The notes under the pieces: generated by a model
Database searches by the model: none
The model's input: the letters and a program-made list of their open reading frames with translations, nothing else
Told to the model about the DNA's origin: nothing
Translations under genes and position numbers: made by a program
Shown: piece by piece, positions 44,524 to 52,099 of the stretch
Layout: each line of letters opens with the position of its first letter
Position numbering within the stretch: position 1 is the stretch's first letter
Assembly (NCBI GenBank): GCA_902764915.1
Contig: CACWXY010000002.1
Location: forward strand, 62,001 to 126,000
DNA from: an uncultured Eubacteriales bacterium
GTDB taxonomy: Bacteria; Bacillota; Clostridia; Christensenellales; Aristaeellaceae
Reading direction: 5' to 3'
Length of the DNA: 64,000 bases

Positions 44524-47500
44524 TCATGCTCGGCGTATGGATACATCCCGCACCGGCACCAGACAGGCGCTGTGCGAGCGCAGTGCATACAGCCACATCT
44601 CCTTGACGGGTTTCCGGGACAGCTGCTCCAGCGCACGGCGATACCAGTTCATCTGCTCCGCATGCCGTGCAATCAGCTGCTCCGGGCGTGTGTCATGGTC
44701 GGTCTTATAATCAATCAGCACCCATCCATCCGCTTCCAGGAAGGCGGCATCAATGATGCCTTCGATCAGAAGATGGCCCGCTTCCTCGGTCTCATAGAGG
44801 AACTTCCATTCGCGGTGAGATTCCTGTGCCTGAAGAAAGCGCTGTCCCAGCGGGGAGCGGAAAAAGGCGGCTACACTGTCCAGCCGAAGAACGCCCGCTT
44901 CCTTTTCCCCCAGAATGCCGCTTTCCCGCATGCGCTGCGCTTCCTCCCGGATGGTCGCATCCAGGTTTTGCGCTGTGCGCAGCGCGGGAAGGGAAATCAG
45001 GCGCAGAAAGCGGTGGGTCATGGAGCCCGCTTCGGCGGCACTGGCCTTCTGTTCTTCCAGAAAAGCCGGCTTTTCTGCTTCCTCGCTCAGGCGGGCCTGG
45101 GCAATCAGCGGACGGTCCATGCGCTTGTTTTCCACGGTTTCGTTTTCACGGTCTTCCGCATCCGACCATTCACGGAACGTACCGCGCACAAGCGCTGTTA
45201 CGGAAGTCTTGGCAGGCCATGCGTCCTCATGCGGCGGAAGGAACAGGCTTTCATAGCTGTCACCGGAGGCGGCAGCCATCTCCACCAGCTCCTCCTCCCG
45301 TCCGGCTTGCCCGGCATCCTGCGTGTCCTCTGCCAGGTTTTCCGGCACGGTCACCTTCAGCAGCCAGTTTCCCGCACCGTACGCTTCCCCCACAGGCGGC
45401 AGGGGGGCGCCCTGCAGAACACTGGGCATCACCATATCCAGCATACTGCGCGTTTTCCAGACGCGGCTGCAGGCATCCTTTTCCTGCCAGAGTTCGGCAT
45501 CCTTTTCCCGGAACGTGCCGATCATCACCAGCCGCTCCATGGCCCTTGTCATGGCCACATACAGAAGTCTTGTGGACTCCGCGATCTCGTCGCGGATCCT
45601 GCGCGCGTCAAAAGCATCCTTTCCGTAGGTATCAGCAATGGTATGCGCGCCTCTGCGGATAGCCGGGAGATACATGCCCAGAGACGGTCTCTCCGTATGC
45701 GCCGGCGACAGGTCCAGAAGCAGCGTATTGGTGCCATGCCTGGCGCGGATGTTGCGCTGAAGGTTCATGAGAATCACGCATCGGAATTCCAGCCCCTTTG
45801 ACTTATGCATGGTCATGATCCGCACGGCGTCCTCGCCGCCCTCTTCAAACGCGCTGCCGCCGGCAGACTGCGTGCTTTCCTCATTCCTGTGTATCTCATC
45901 CAGAAAATCGGACAGCGTCAGAATCCCGCGCTCCTCCAGGTCCACGGCCCGCTGATACAGCGCATCCAGGTTCCTCTGTCTGCGCTTTCCGTCCGGATAG
46001 GCGCCGTAGAGCGCATAGAGCGATGTTTCCCGCAGAAGCTGCCATATCAGGTCCGAAGCCGTGCGCGTGCCGGCCTCAAACCGCCATCTCTCCAGTACTT
46101 TCCGGCACCGAAGGCAGCGTATGCCCAGGGCGGATGATGCATCCTGACAGCATGCGTCAAAGGCTTCATAGAAGGGAACCTGTTCCGGCTTATACAGCCG
46201 GATCCGCGCAAGCGCTTCCTCCGAAAAGGAGAAGGGCTGATGGGCCAGCGTCGCAATCAGCGGAATATCCTGATGCATGTTGTCAATCACCCGGAGCAGA
46301 GCCAGGAAAGATGACACCTCCGGCAGTGAATAATAGTTCTGCACGCCTTCATAGGATACCGGAATATGCAGTTTCCGGAAGGCTTCCACGATCTTCGGGG
46401 CATCCGTCTTTACCGATCGCAGAAGAATGGCGATATCACCGTAGTGATAGACCGGGGTGCCTTCCCGCTCTCTTCCCTGTACCCAGTCGTCAATACAGCG
46501 CGCCGCTTCCAGGCACTGTGCTTCCAGCAGGTCTGTCTTGTCCTCCGTTTCAGATTGCTGCGCATCGCGGTCCAGAAGACAGACCGTGACCGGACCAAAG
46601 TTGCCGGGCTTGTTGGCAATCAGCCGATCGCCCTCCTCATAGTCCAGTTCACTGACCTGCCGCACCATGCATTTTTCAAAAGTTGCGTTCACGCAGTCGA
46701 TTACCGCGGCGGAAGACCGGTAGTTGTCCCGGAAGAAGATCTTTCGCTCCCGCGCCGCATCCGCATCGGCAAAGCTGTCCCTGTACCCCAGAAACAGGCC
46801 GGGATCTGCGTGCCGGAATCGATAGATCGACTGCTTGATGTCACCCACCATGAACAGGTGATGGTTCTCTCCGTTCAGTGACTGAATAATGGCGTTCTGA
46901 ATCGCGGACACGTCCTGGCATTCGTCTACATAAATATCGGTATATGCTTCCAGCATGGATGTGCGGACTTCCGTATGCTGCGCATCCGTCATCAGCGTAT
47001 AGGTCATCTGTTCCAGGTCGGAAAAGTCGACTACATTGGCATTGCGCTTCTCTTCCCTGAAAAAGCGGGCTACCGCCTGGGTCAGCGTATACAGGCCTCT
47101 CGCTTCTTCCTGGATCCGCTGATTGTCCCGGAGGGCTTTTTCATCTGTAATCGCCTGCAGACGCTGGGCGGCCGTTGCAAGCAGTCCGCTGCTGCCCTTG
47201 ATTTCCTGACGCAGGCTCTTGAAGGCCTCATACCACGCCTTTTCCGCATCCGACAGCTTGCGCAGCGTAAGCCCCGGCATGGCATCCTTCGCACCAAGGA
47301 TAATGGCACACAGCGCTTCCGGATCCGAGACCGCATCGGCTTGTTCCAGTATTCCTTCCAGGCAGGCTTTATCCGCTTCTGCCACGTCCAGGCACCTGAC
47401 GGGTGCGATGGGATCCTGCACCAGTTCCTGCTCCCTGGCCATCAGGGAGGGCAGCATGCGCAGATCCAGCCGCGTGGCCTGCATGATCTCCTGCACCCAC

Positions 47501-48117
47501 GGATGCGCAGAAGGCGTCTTCAGCATGGCATCCACGGCGGTCCGCAGAAGCACAAACCCATCGGGAAGCCCCATCAGTGTCTGGTAGACCGTCCTTGTCA
47601 TGTCCAGAAGCTCCTTCTGCGAAAATGTCGCCAGAAGGTCCCGGACAAGAAGCCGGTCCGCCGCATCCGCCCCCTGTTCCTGCGAGAGCAGCGCATCAAC
47701 AGCGGACTGAAAGGCCGACTGGAAAAGATATTCCGTCTCCGCCGCTTCGGCAATGCGGAACATGGGGTCCACATCGACAATATGAAATCCGTCCCTGACC
47801 GCCTGGGCACAGAAGGCATGGATCGTGGAAATCTGCGCGGCCTCAATCTCACTCAGTGCCTGTGCCGCCGTTGCATCCCCCTGATTGGCTGCCTCTGACA
47901 GCAGTTCCTGCAGCTTCAGGCGCATATTGGCCGCCGCTTCCCGGGTGAAGGTAATCACCAGCATATTGGACAGGTGTTTCTCAGGGTGCACCTGAAGGGT
48001 ATGGCGGATCTTTTCCACCATAACGGTGGTCTTTCCCGATCCCGCCGCAGCACTGACCAGTATGGATGGATTCTCCGCTTCAATGGCTTTGACCTGATCC
48101 GGATTAAATGTCGGCAT
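44524..48117 (-). CDS. addA: ATP-dependent helicase/nuclease subunit A
   Basis: A 1197-residue UvrD-type helicase with a C-terminal nuclease; the motor subunit of AddAB. Walker A is SAAAGSGKT (22-30), motif Ia LVITFTREAAANM, Walker B YVDECQDVS, motif III GDIKQSIYRFRHADP, motif V IMTMHKSKGLEF and motif VI LLYVAMTRAMERL. The nuclease motif is LIDYKTD near residue 1134. Full length. ATG at 48117 has its Shine-Dalgarno about 24 bases away with a small hairpin between. It is transcribed toward addB from its own promoter. Confidence 0.96.
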   Translation of the reverse strand: MPTFNPDQVKAIEAENPSILVSAAAGSGKTTVMVEKIRHTLQVHPEKHLSNMLVITFTREAAANMRLKLQELLSEAANQGDATAAQALSEIEAAQISTIHAFCAQAVRDGFHIVDVDPMFRIAEAAETEYLFQSAFQSAVDALLSQEQGADAADRLLVRDLLATFSQKELLDMTRTVYQTLMGLPDGFVLLRTAVDAMLKTPSAHPWVQEIMQATRLDLRMLPSLMAREQELVQDPIAPVRCLDVAEADKACLEGILEQADAVSDPEALCAIILGAKDAMPGLTLRKLSDAEKAWYEAFKSLRQEIKGSSGLLATAAQRLQAITDEKALRDNQRIQEEARGLYTLTQAVARFFREEKRNANVVDFSDLEQMTYTLMTDAQHTEVRTSMLEAYTDIYVDECQDVSAIQNAIIQSLNGENHHLFMVGDIKQSIYRFRHADPGLFLGYRDSFADADAARERKIFFRDNYRSSAAVIDCVNATFEKCMVRQVSELDYEEGDRLIANKPGNFGPVTVCLLDRDAQQSETEDKTDLLEAQCLEAARCIDDWVQGREREGTPVYHYGDIAILLRSVKTDAPKIVEAFRKLHIPVSYEGVQNYYSLPEVSSFLALLRVIDNMHQDIPLIATLAHQPFSFSEEALARIRLYKPEQVPFYEAFDACCQDASSALGIRCLRCRKVLERWRFEAGTRTASDLIWQLLRETSLYALYGAYPDGKRRQRNLDALYQRAVDLEERGILTLSDFLDEIHRNEESTQSAGGSAFEEGGEDAVRIMTMHKSKGLEFRCVILMNLQRNIRARHGTNTLLLDLSPAHTERPSLGMYLPAIRRGAHTIADTYGKDAFDARRIRDEIAESTRLLYVAMTRAMERLVMIGTFREKDAELWQEKDACSRVWKTRSMLDMVMPSVLQGAPLPPVGEAYGAGNWLLKVTVPENLAEDTQDAGQAGREEELVEMAAASGDSYESLFLPPHEDAWPAKTSVTALVRGTFREWSDAEDRENETVENKRMDRPLIAQARLSEEAEKPAFLEEQKASAAEAGSMTHRFLRLISLPALRTAQNLDATIREEAQRMRESGILGEKEAGVLRLDSVAAFFRSPLGQRFLQAQESHREWKFLYETEEAGHLLIEGIIDAAFLEADGWVLIDYKTDHDTRPEQLIARHAEQMNWYRRALEQLSRKPVKEMWLYALRSHSACLVPVRDVSIRRA

Positions 48118-48126
48118 AAGGCAGAC

Positions 48127-48147
48127 AGGGCCCAGCGCCCTCTCCTT
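48127..48147 (-). promoter_or_regulatory. Shine-Dalgarno followed by a hairpin before addA
   Basis: On the minus strand AAGGAG (48147-48142) runs into AGGGC-GCTGG-GCCCT (48141-48127), a 5-bp hairpin, and then 9 bases to ATG. The order and the 9-base distance are the same as at addB. Confidence 0.45.
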
Positions 48148-48162
48148 TCACAGTATACCCTT

Positions 48163-48191
48163 ATGATACCGCTTGTGTTTTCTTCCCACAA
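48163..48191 (-). promoter_or_regulatory. Promoter of addA
   Basis: On the minus strand, TTGTGG (48191-48186), 17-base spacer, TATCAT (48168-48163). A TATACT at 48157-48152 is an alternative -10. The perfect inverted repeat GCTTGTG/CACAAGC (48171-48193) overlaps the -35 and spacer and may be an operator. Confidence 0.5.
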
Positions 48192-48203
48192 GCGCTTTGC
48201 TCA

Positions 48204-48689
48204 TCATGCAGACGGCAGGAAATGCACCAGCGTGTGCTCGGCAGTTGCCAGCTGCTCTCTGTCGCCTGACTGCAGGGCTCCCCGCACCAGGTTCGAAAAA
48301 CCTGCTTTCAGGAACTGACGCTCCGATGGCGTAAAAGAGGCAAGAAACGGGTCCAGAAACGCTGTGCTCTGTTCCAGGCAGTCCGCATACCGCTCCATCA
48401 GAGGAAGAATAAACGCCCGTATGTCCCAAAGGGTCTCCAGATAATGTCCGACTCTGTCGTGAAGGGAATCCGGCTGTTCCTTCAGTTCGCACTGTACTTC
48501 ACGCATCTTCTGCGCACAGCATTCCCTGAGTGCATCCTCCGCAGACGGAAAATGCCGGTAAAAGGTTCTTCGGCTGACCCCTGCCCGTATGGCAATGGAA
48601 GAAACCGTGATCTCCTGCAGCGGATACCGTGTGATCAGATCCATGCATGCTTCCAGAATCCATTGGCAGGTCAGATTCTCATTGGTCAT
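48204..48689 (-). CDS. TetR-family transcriptional regulator
   Basis: A 161-residue repressor-type protein. The helix-turn-helix is ITVSSIAIRAGVSRRTFYRHF (near 27-47), then a variable ligand/dimer domain without a recognised ligand class. ATG at 48689 follows AAGGGG at a long 12 bases. It has a perfect promoter with a 12-bp palindrome (TAAGTTAACTTA) at the start of transcription, pointing to self-repression. It is flanked by addA downstream on the same strand and by a coiled-coil protein gene upstream. Its targets beyond itself are unknown. Confidence 0.9.
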   Translation of the reverse strand: MTNENLTCQWILEACMDLITRYPLQEITVSSIAIRAGVSRRTFYRHFPSAEDALRECCAQKMREVQCELKEQPDSLHDRVGHYLETLWDIRAFILPLMERYADCLEQSTAFLDPFLASFTPSERQFLKAGFSNLVRGALQSGDREQLATAEHTLVHFLPSA

Positions 48690-48720
48690 GAAACGCAGTG
48701 CATCCCCTTCTTTGTTAGTT

Positions 48721-48732
48721 TAAGTTAACTTA
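48721..48732. promoter_or_regulatory. Candidate TetR operator
   Basis: TAAGTTAACTTA, a perfect 12-bp palindrome, placed just after the expected start of transcription of the TetR gene. Confidence 0.6.
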
Positions 48733-48740
48733 CGCTCAGC

Positions 48741-48769
48741 ATTATACGGACTCCCTGTCCTGTGTGCAA
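48741..48769 (-). promoter_or_regulatory. Promoter of the TetR gene
   Basis: On the minus strand, TTGCAC (48769-48764), 17-base spacer, perfect TATAAT (48746-48741). Confidence 0.82.
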
Positions 48770-48784
48770 GAGAGGCGCTGCCAT

Positions 48785-48812
48785 AAAAAAACGGGAAGCC
48801 TTTCAGCTTCCC
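48785..48812 (-). terminator. Terminator of the first coiled-coil gene
   Basis: GGGAAGC-CTTTCA-GCTTCCC; on the minus strand it is followed by G and seven T (48791-48785). Confidence 0.9.
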
Positions 48813-48828
48813 ATGATCCGTATGTTTT

Positions 48829-49467
48829 TCAGGCAACCGGTGCTTCTTCTGTCTCATCCACAGCAGCTTCCGCATCTTCCGCTGCCGGTGCTTCTTCGGC
48901 GGTCTCCTCCGTCTGGGCGGGTTCCGCTTCCTCGGTGGTTTCCTCTGTCTGGGCGGGTTCCGCTTCCTCAGTGGTTTCCTCCGCAGCCTCAGTGGTTTCC
49001 TCCGCAGCCTCGGCGGCTTCCTCCGCCGGTTCCGCTTCCGTCACTTCTGCAGCTTCCTCGGTTTCCGCTGCTTCCGCGGTCTCTTCCGCAGTGCCTTCTT
49101 CCACTGTCTTTTCTGCAGATATCAGTTCCTCCACGTCAACACCGAGCAAGGTCAGCAGTTCCGATGCACTGTTTTTCAGCTTTTCCGTAATGGAATTCAG
49201 AGAATCGGACAGCTCTTCCTTCTGTGCCAGTGCCTCTGTCAGGCTTGTCTGTGTCTGCGCCAGTTCATCCTGAAGCGAAGTGATCTGCGCATTCAGCTTT
49301 TCCGTGTTGTCCTTCTCCTCTGCCAGTGCCTGCTCAGCCTGTGCCAGATTATCTGTCAGCGTATTCACCTGACCCTGCAGTGTGTTTCGGGCGCTGCCCA
49401 GCACAAAGCAGAGAACCACCGCTGCTACCAAAAGAATACATACCACAATCTGAATTGGCTTTTTCAT
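48829..49467 (-). CDS. Membrane-anchored coiled-coil protein with an acidic Glu/Ala/Thr tail
   Basis: A 212-residue protein of unknown function. An N-terminal membrane segment (IQIVVCILLVAAVVLCFVLG, about 5-25) is followed by a heptad-rich coiled coil (about 28-105) and a tail of nearly 100 residues made of Glu, Ala, Thr and Pro. The tail contains two tandem copies of a 12-residue unit (EETTEEAEPAQT) and shorter 7-residue repeats. ATG at 49467 with GGAGG about 12 bases upstream; an upstream frame extension lacks a site. It has its own promoter and terminator. The gene next to it has the same plan, suggesting duplication. Confidence 0.8.
   Translation of the reverse strand: MKKPIQIVVCILLVAAVVLCFVLGSARNTLQGQVNTLTDNLAQAEQALAEEKDNTEKLNAQITSLQDELAQTQTSLTEALAQKEELSDSLNSITEKLKNSASELLTLLGVDVEELISAEKTVEEGTAEETAEAAETEEAAEVTEAEPAEEAAEAAEETTEAAEETTEEAEPAQTEETTEEAEPAQTEETAEEAPAAEDAEAAVDETEEAPVA
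48911..49010 (-). repeat. Tandem repeats inside the acidic tail
   Basis: Two 36-base copies (48911-48946 and 48947-48982) that differ by few bases, then a 21-base unit repeated from about 48969. Both periods keep the reading frame (12 and 7 residues), so tail length can vary without disrupting the protein. Confidence 0.75.
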
Positions 49468-49502
49468 AATTCTTTCTGCCTCCGTTCTTGTTGCTTGCAA
49501 AA

Positions 49503-49531
49503 ATTATACTGAATCGGTCAGGGAAAGTCAA
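49503..49531 (-). promoter_or_regulatory. Promoter of the first coiled-coil gene
   Basis: On the minus strand, TTGACT (49531-49526), 17-base spacer, perfect TATAAT (49508-49503). Confidence 0.85.
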
Positions 49532-49545
49532 TCTGTGAATCTTTC

Positions 49546-50268
49546 TCAGACAGCATGGTCTTGTAGGGCATCCGTATCCTCCGGTACATCAGATGGTAGG
49601 AGATGTTCCTGGGCAGCTGCCTCCACCATGGCGAACTGTTCCCGCAGCTGTTCCATGGACTGCGACTGCTCGGCAAGTTCCGTCTGCAGTGCTGCGATGG
49701 CATCATCCTTCTGCGACAGGGCTGCCTTCGCTTCCTGCTCCGCCTGCCGCATCTTTTCCGTCATCGCTTCCTTCTCTTCCGTCCACTGCTTCTTCAGAGA
49801 ATCCGTCTCTTCCTTCCATTCCGCCAGTGTCTTTTCCTGTTCGGACTGCGCCTGTGCCTGGGCTTTTTCCTGTGACGCCTTCATGGCATCAATCGTCTGG
49901 TCCTGCTCTTTTACCGTATTCTCCAGCGCCTGCACCTGTCCCTCCAGGGTCTGCTTTTCCTCTTTCCATGACGCCTGCGCTTCCTCTGCTTTCTGACGCA
50001 TGGCATCCAGCTGTGCCTGGGATGCTTCCTCTGCCTTCTGTGCTTCCTGGGTCAGACTGTCAATCGTCTGCTTCTGCTCCGCACTTTTCGCACGCTCTGT
50101 ATCCAGGCTTTTGGTCAGCGCCGTAACATCCGTCGTAAGGTGAAAGACCTGATCGGAAAGCGTCGCATTGCTCTGATTGGCTGTATCCAGTTTCTTCCGC
50201 AGATTCCATCCCCATAAGGCGGTTCCCAGCAGGACAAGGGCAATGATTCCGATCCAAACTTTTCGCAT
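49546..50268 (-). CDS. Membrane-anchored long coiled-coil protein
   Basis: A 240-residue protein of unknown function. One N-terminal membrane segment (VWIGIIALVLLGTALWGW) is followed by a continuous coiled coil of about 190 residues rich in Gln, Glu, Ala and Lys, and a short acidic C-terminus. It has no catalytic motif. ATG at 50268 follows GGAAGGAAG. It has a strong promoter of its own and no clear terminator before the next gene, so some read-through into the neighbouring coiled-coil gene is possible. Either topology is possible; membrane segment plus coiled coil suggests a spacer or tether at the membrane. Confidence 0.8.
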   Translation of the reverse strand: MRKVWIGIIALVLLGTALWGWNLRKKLDTANQSNATLSDQVFHLTTDVTALTKSLDTERAKSAEQKQTIDSLTQEAQKAEEASQAQLDAMRQKAEEAQASWKEEKQTLEGQVQALENTVKEQDQTIDAMKASQEKAQAQAQSEQEKTLAEWKEETDSLKKQWTEEKEAMTEKMRQAEQEAKAALSQKDDAIAALQTELAEQSQSMEQLREQFAMVEAAAQEHLLPSDVPEDTDALQDHAV

Positions 50269-50309
50269 AGCGTTATCTTCCTTCCGTATGATGCCCGTTG
50301 ACAGGATGC

Positions 50310-50338
50310 ATTGTATCCATCCCCCTCTGCCGTGTCAA
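50310..50338 (-). promoter_or_regulatory. Promoter of the second coiled-coil gene
   Basis: On the minus strand, perfect TTGACA (50338-50333), 17-base spacer, TACAAT (50315-50310). Confidence 0.85.
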
Positions 50339-50426
50339 ATCCAAGCGCTGCGACGAATAATAAAGGATGGTGCAACGCCATGATTTATGATACAGTACCA
50401 CTCGTACAGAAAGGATGTGCAGGCAT

Positions 50427-51827
50427 ATGAGCCCTATGATGGCACGTATTTCCCGTTTTTTCGGAGAGCAGGATATGACTGTGGGAAAACCCATGTCCCG
50501 ACTTCTGCAGTTTTCGATACCCCTGCTTATCGGAAACTTTGCCCAGCAGCTGTATAACACGGTCGACTCCATCATTGTCGGCAAGTATATCGGCGACTCT
50601 GCACTTGCTGCCGTAGGCACCTCGGGGCCGATTCTGAACCTGATGCTGGTGCTGTTCATGGGGATTTCCACAGGCGCCAGTATTCTTTCTGCCCAGTACT
50701 ATGGTGCAAAAGACCGGAGTCTGCTGAGCCGGCTGGTCGGTACCACTTTCTTCCTGACAGCCGTTTCCGGTATCTTCATGTCCATTCTCGGCTTTTTTAC
50801 GACGCCGTTCTTTATCGGGCTTGTGCACCCTCCGGAAAATGTGTCGGAAGGCGCCATTGTTTACCTGCGCATCATTTTTGCCGGCATGACAGGCGCTGCC
50901 GCCTATAACATTCTATCCGGCGTTCTGCGCGGCATGGGAGACAGTGTATTCCCGCTGCTGTTCCTGGTGCTGGCCAGTCTGATCAATATTGTGCTTGACC
51001 TGCTGTTTGTGCGCAACTTTTCCATGGGCATTGCAGGGGTTGCCTATGCAACCATTCTGGCCCAGTTTCTGTCCGGCATTCTCTGTCTCCTTCGCCTGTG
51101 CCGCATGAAGCAGACCATCGATCTGAACCGTTCCACGCTCAGGCCTGACAGGCCGATCATGCGCAAGCTGATTCAGCTGGGCATCCCCGCCGGCATTACC
51201 TCCGCCATCTTCTCTACCTCCGCCATTATTGTTCAGAACCTGACCAATGCCATGGGAGAACTGACGATCGCCGCCAATGTGGCCATCATGCGTGTGGACG
51301 GGTTTGCCATGATGCCCAATTTCACCTTCGGCACCGCAGCGACTACCTATGTGGGACAGAATCTGGGGGCCGGAAAAAGAGACAGAATCCGTCAGGGTAC
51401 CCGCGAAATGATGATTATTGCTCTAATCTGTGCCTGCGTGCTTGTGGCCGGTATTCTTCTGTTCGGCCGCGGACTTATCTCCATGTTTACCAATACGGAA
51501 ACCGTCATCGCGCTGGGCGTGCGCGGTCTGCGCTGGCTGGCCCTCGGCTATATTGCCTTTGCGGTTTCACAGGTGCTGCAGGGTGTCATGCGCGGTGTCG
51601 GTGAGACCGTCGTACCCATGTGGATCAGCATCTTTTCCACGATTATCCTGCGTATGCCGCTGGCCTATCTCCTGGCCATTGTCACGCGTTCGCCGGAATG
51701 GCCGAACGGACATCCGGACGCGCTGTTCTCTTCTCTGCTCATTTCCTGGCTGATTGCCATGCTGATTACGGTCGTTCTCTTCCGCAGAGGAAAGTGGCGC
51801 AGAAAGGTACCCGGGCTGTATGAATGA
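50427..51827 (+). CDS. MATE-family efflux transporter
   Basis: A 466-residue protein with twelve hydrophobic segments in two similar halves. Typical MATE patterns are SIPLLIGNFAQQLYNTVDSIIVGKYIG in the first half and GIPAGITSAIFSTSAIIVQNLTNA plus TYVGQNLGAGKRDRIRQG in the second. Such proteins export drugs or metabolites using Na+ or H+. The start is uncertain: ATG 50415 sits directly on AAAGG, while 50427, 50436 and 50439 are further down; I chose 50427. It is convergent with a small gene and a second MATE gene. The two MATE proteins are not close copies. Confidence 0.92.
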   Translation: MSPMMARISRFFGEQDMTVGKPMSRLLQFSIPLLIGNFAQQLYNTVDSIIVGKYIGDSALAAVGTSGPILNLMLVLFMGISTGASILSAQYYGAKDRSLLSRLVGTTFFLTAVSGIFMSILGFFTTPFFIGLVHPPENVSEGAIVYLRIIFAGMTGAAAYNILSGVLRGMGDSVFPLLFLVLASLINIVLDLLFVRNFSMGIAGVAYATILAQFLSGILCLLRLCRMKQTIDLNRSTLRPDRPIMRKLIQLGIPAGITSAIFSTSAIIVQNLTNAMGELTIAANVAIMRVDGFAMMPNFTFGTAATTYVGQNLGAGKRDRIRQGTREMMIIALICACVLVAGILLFGRGLISMFTNTETVIALGVRGLRWLALGYIAFAVSQVLQGVMRGVGETVVPMWISIFSTIILRMPLAYLLAIVTRSPEWPNGHPDALFSSLLISWLIAMLITVVLFRRGKWRRKVPGLYE

Positions 51828-51829
51828 GA

Positions 51830-51853
51830 AAGAGGGAGGCATGCCTCCCTCTT
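51830..51853. terminator. Bidirectional terminator after the first MATE gene
   Basis: AAGAGGGAGGCATGCCTCCCTCTT, a perfect palindrome (12 bp per arm), then TT on the plus side and CTCA on the minus side. Confidence 0.85.
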
Positions 51854-51859
51854 TTGCGT

Positions 51860-52099
51860 TCATACATGGAATCGAAGCCGCGACACATCCACGCCCAGCG
51901 ACTCCGCCTTTTCAAACATCATTTCAATCAGTTTGGCCCGGGACCATCGTTCCGGGTTTTCCTTGGTGATAGGCAGATTTACAACCAGGTTCGCATACAC
52001 CCCATCCGTGCGGGTGGAACGCAGTTCATACAGCGGGTGATCCGGATCCGACTGATTGATCTGCCATTCAATAAAGATTTTCTCATTCGACTCATCCAT
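51860..52099 (-). CDS. Small acidic protein coupled to a MATE gene
   Basis: A 79-residue protein, not recognised. It is hydrophilic with a likely alpha/beta fold; ELRSTRTDGVYANLVVNLPIT and RAKLIEMMFEKAESLGVDVSRL are its main parts. ATG at 52099 overlaps the end of the upstream MATE gene by 8 bases and has AGGAGGGGG upstream, so it is translated together with that transporter. The strong ribosome binding site and coupling make it a real gene. A regulatory or accessory role for the transporter is only a guess. Confidence 0.75.
   Translation of the reverse strand: MDESNEKIFIEWQINQSDPDHPLYELRSTRTDGVYANLVVNLPITKENPERWSRAKLIEMMFEKAESLGVDVSRLRFHV

Noticed and set aside
48829-49190. Plus-strand Pro/Ser/Leu-rich frames opposite the acidic tail
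   Set aside because: They are the complement of the GAG/GCA repeat codons; no start signals.
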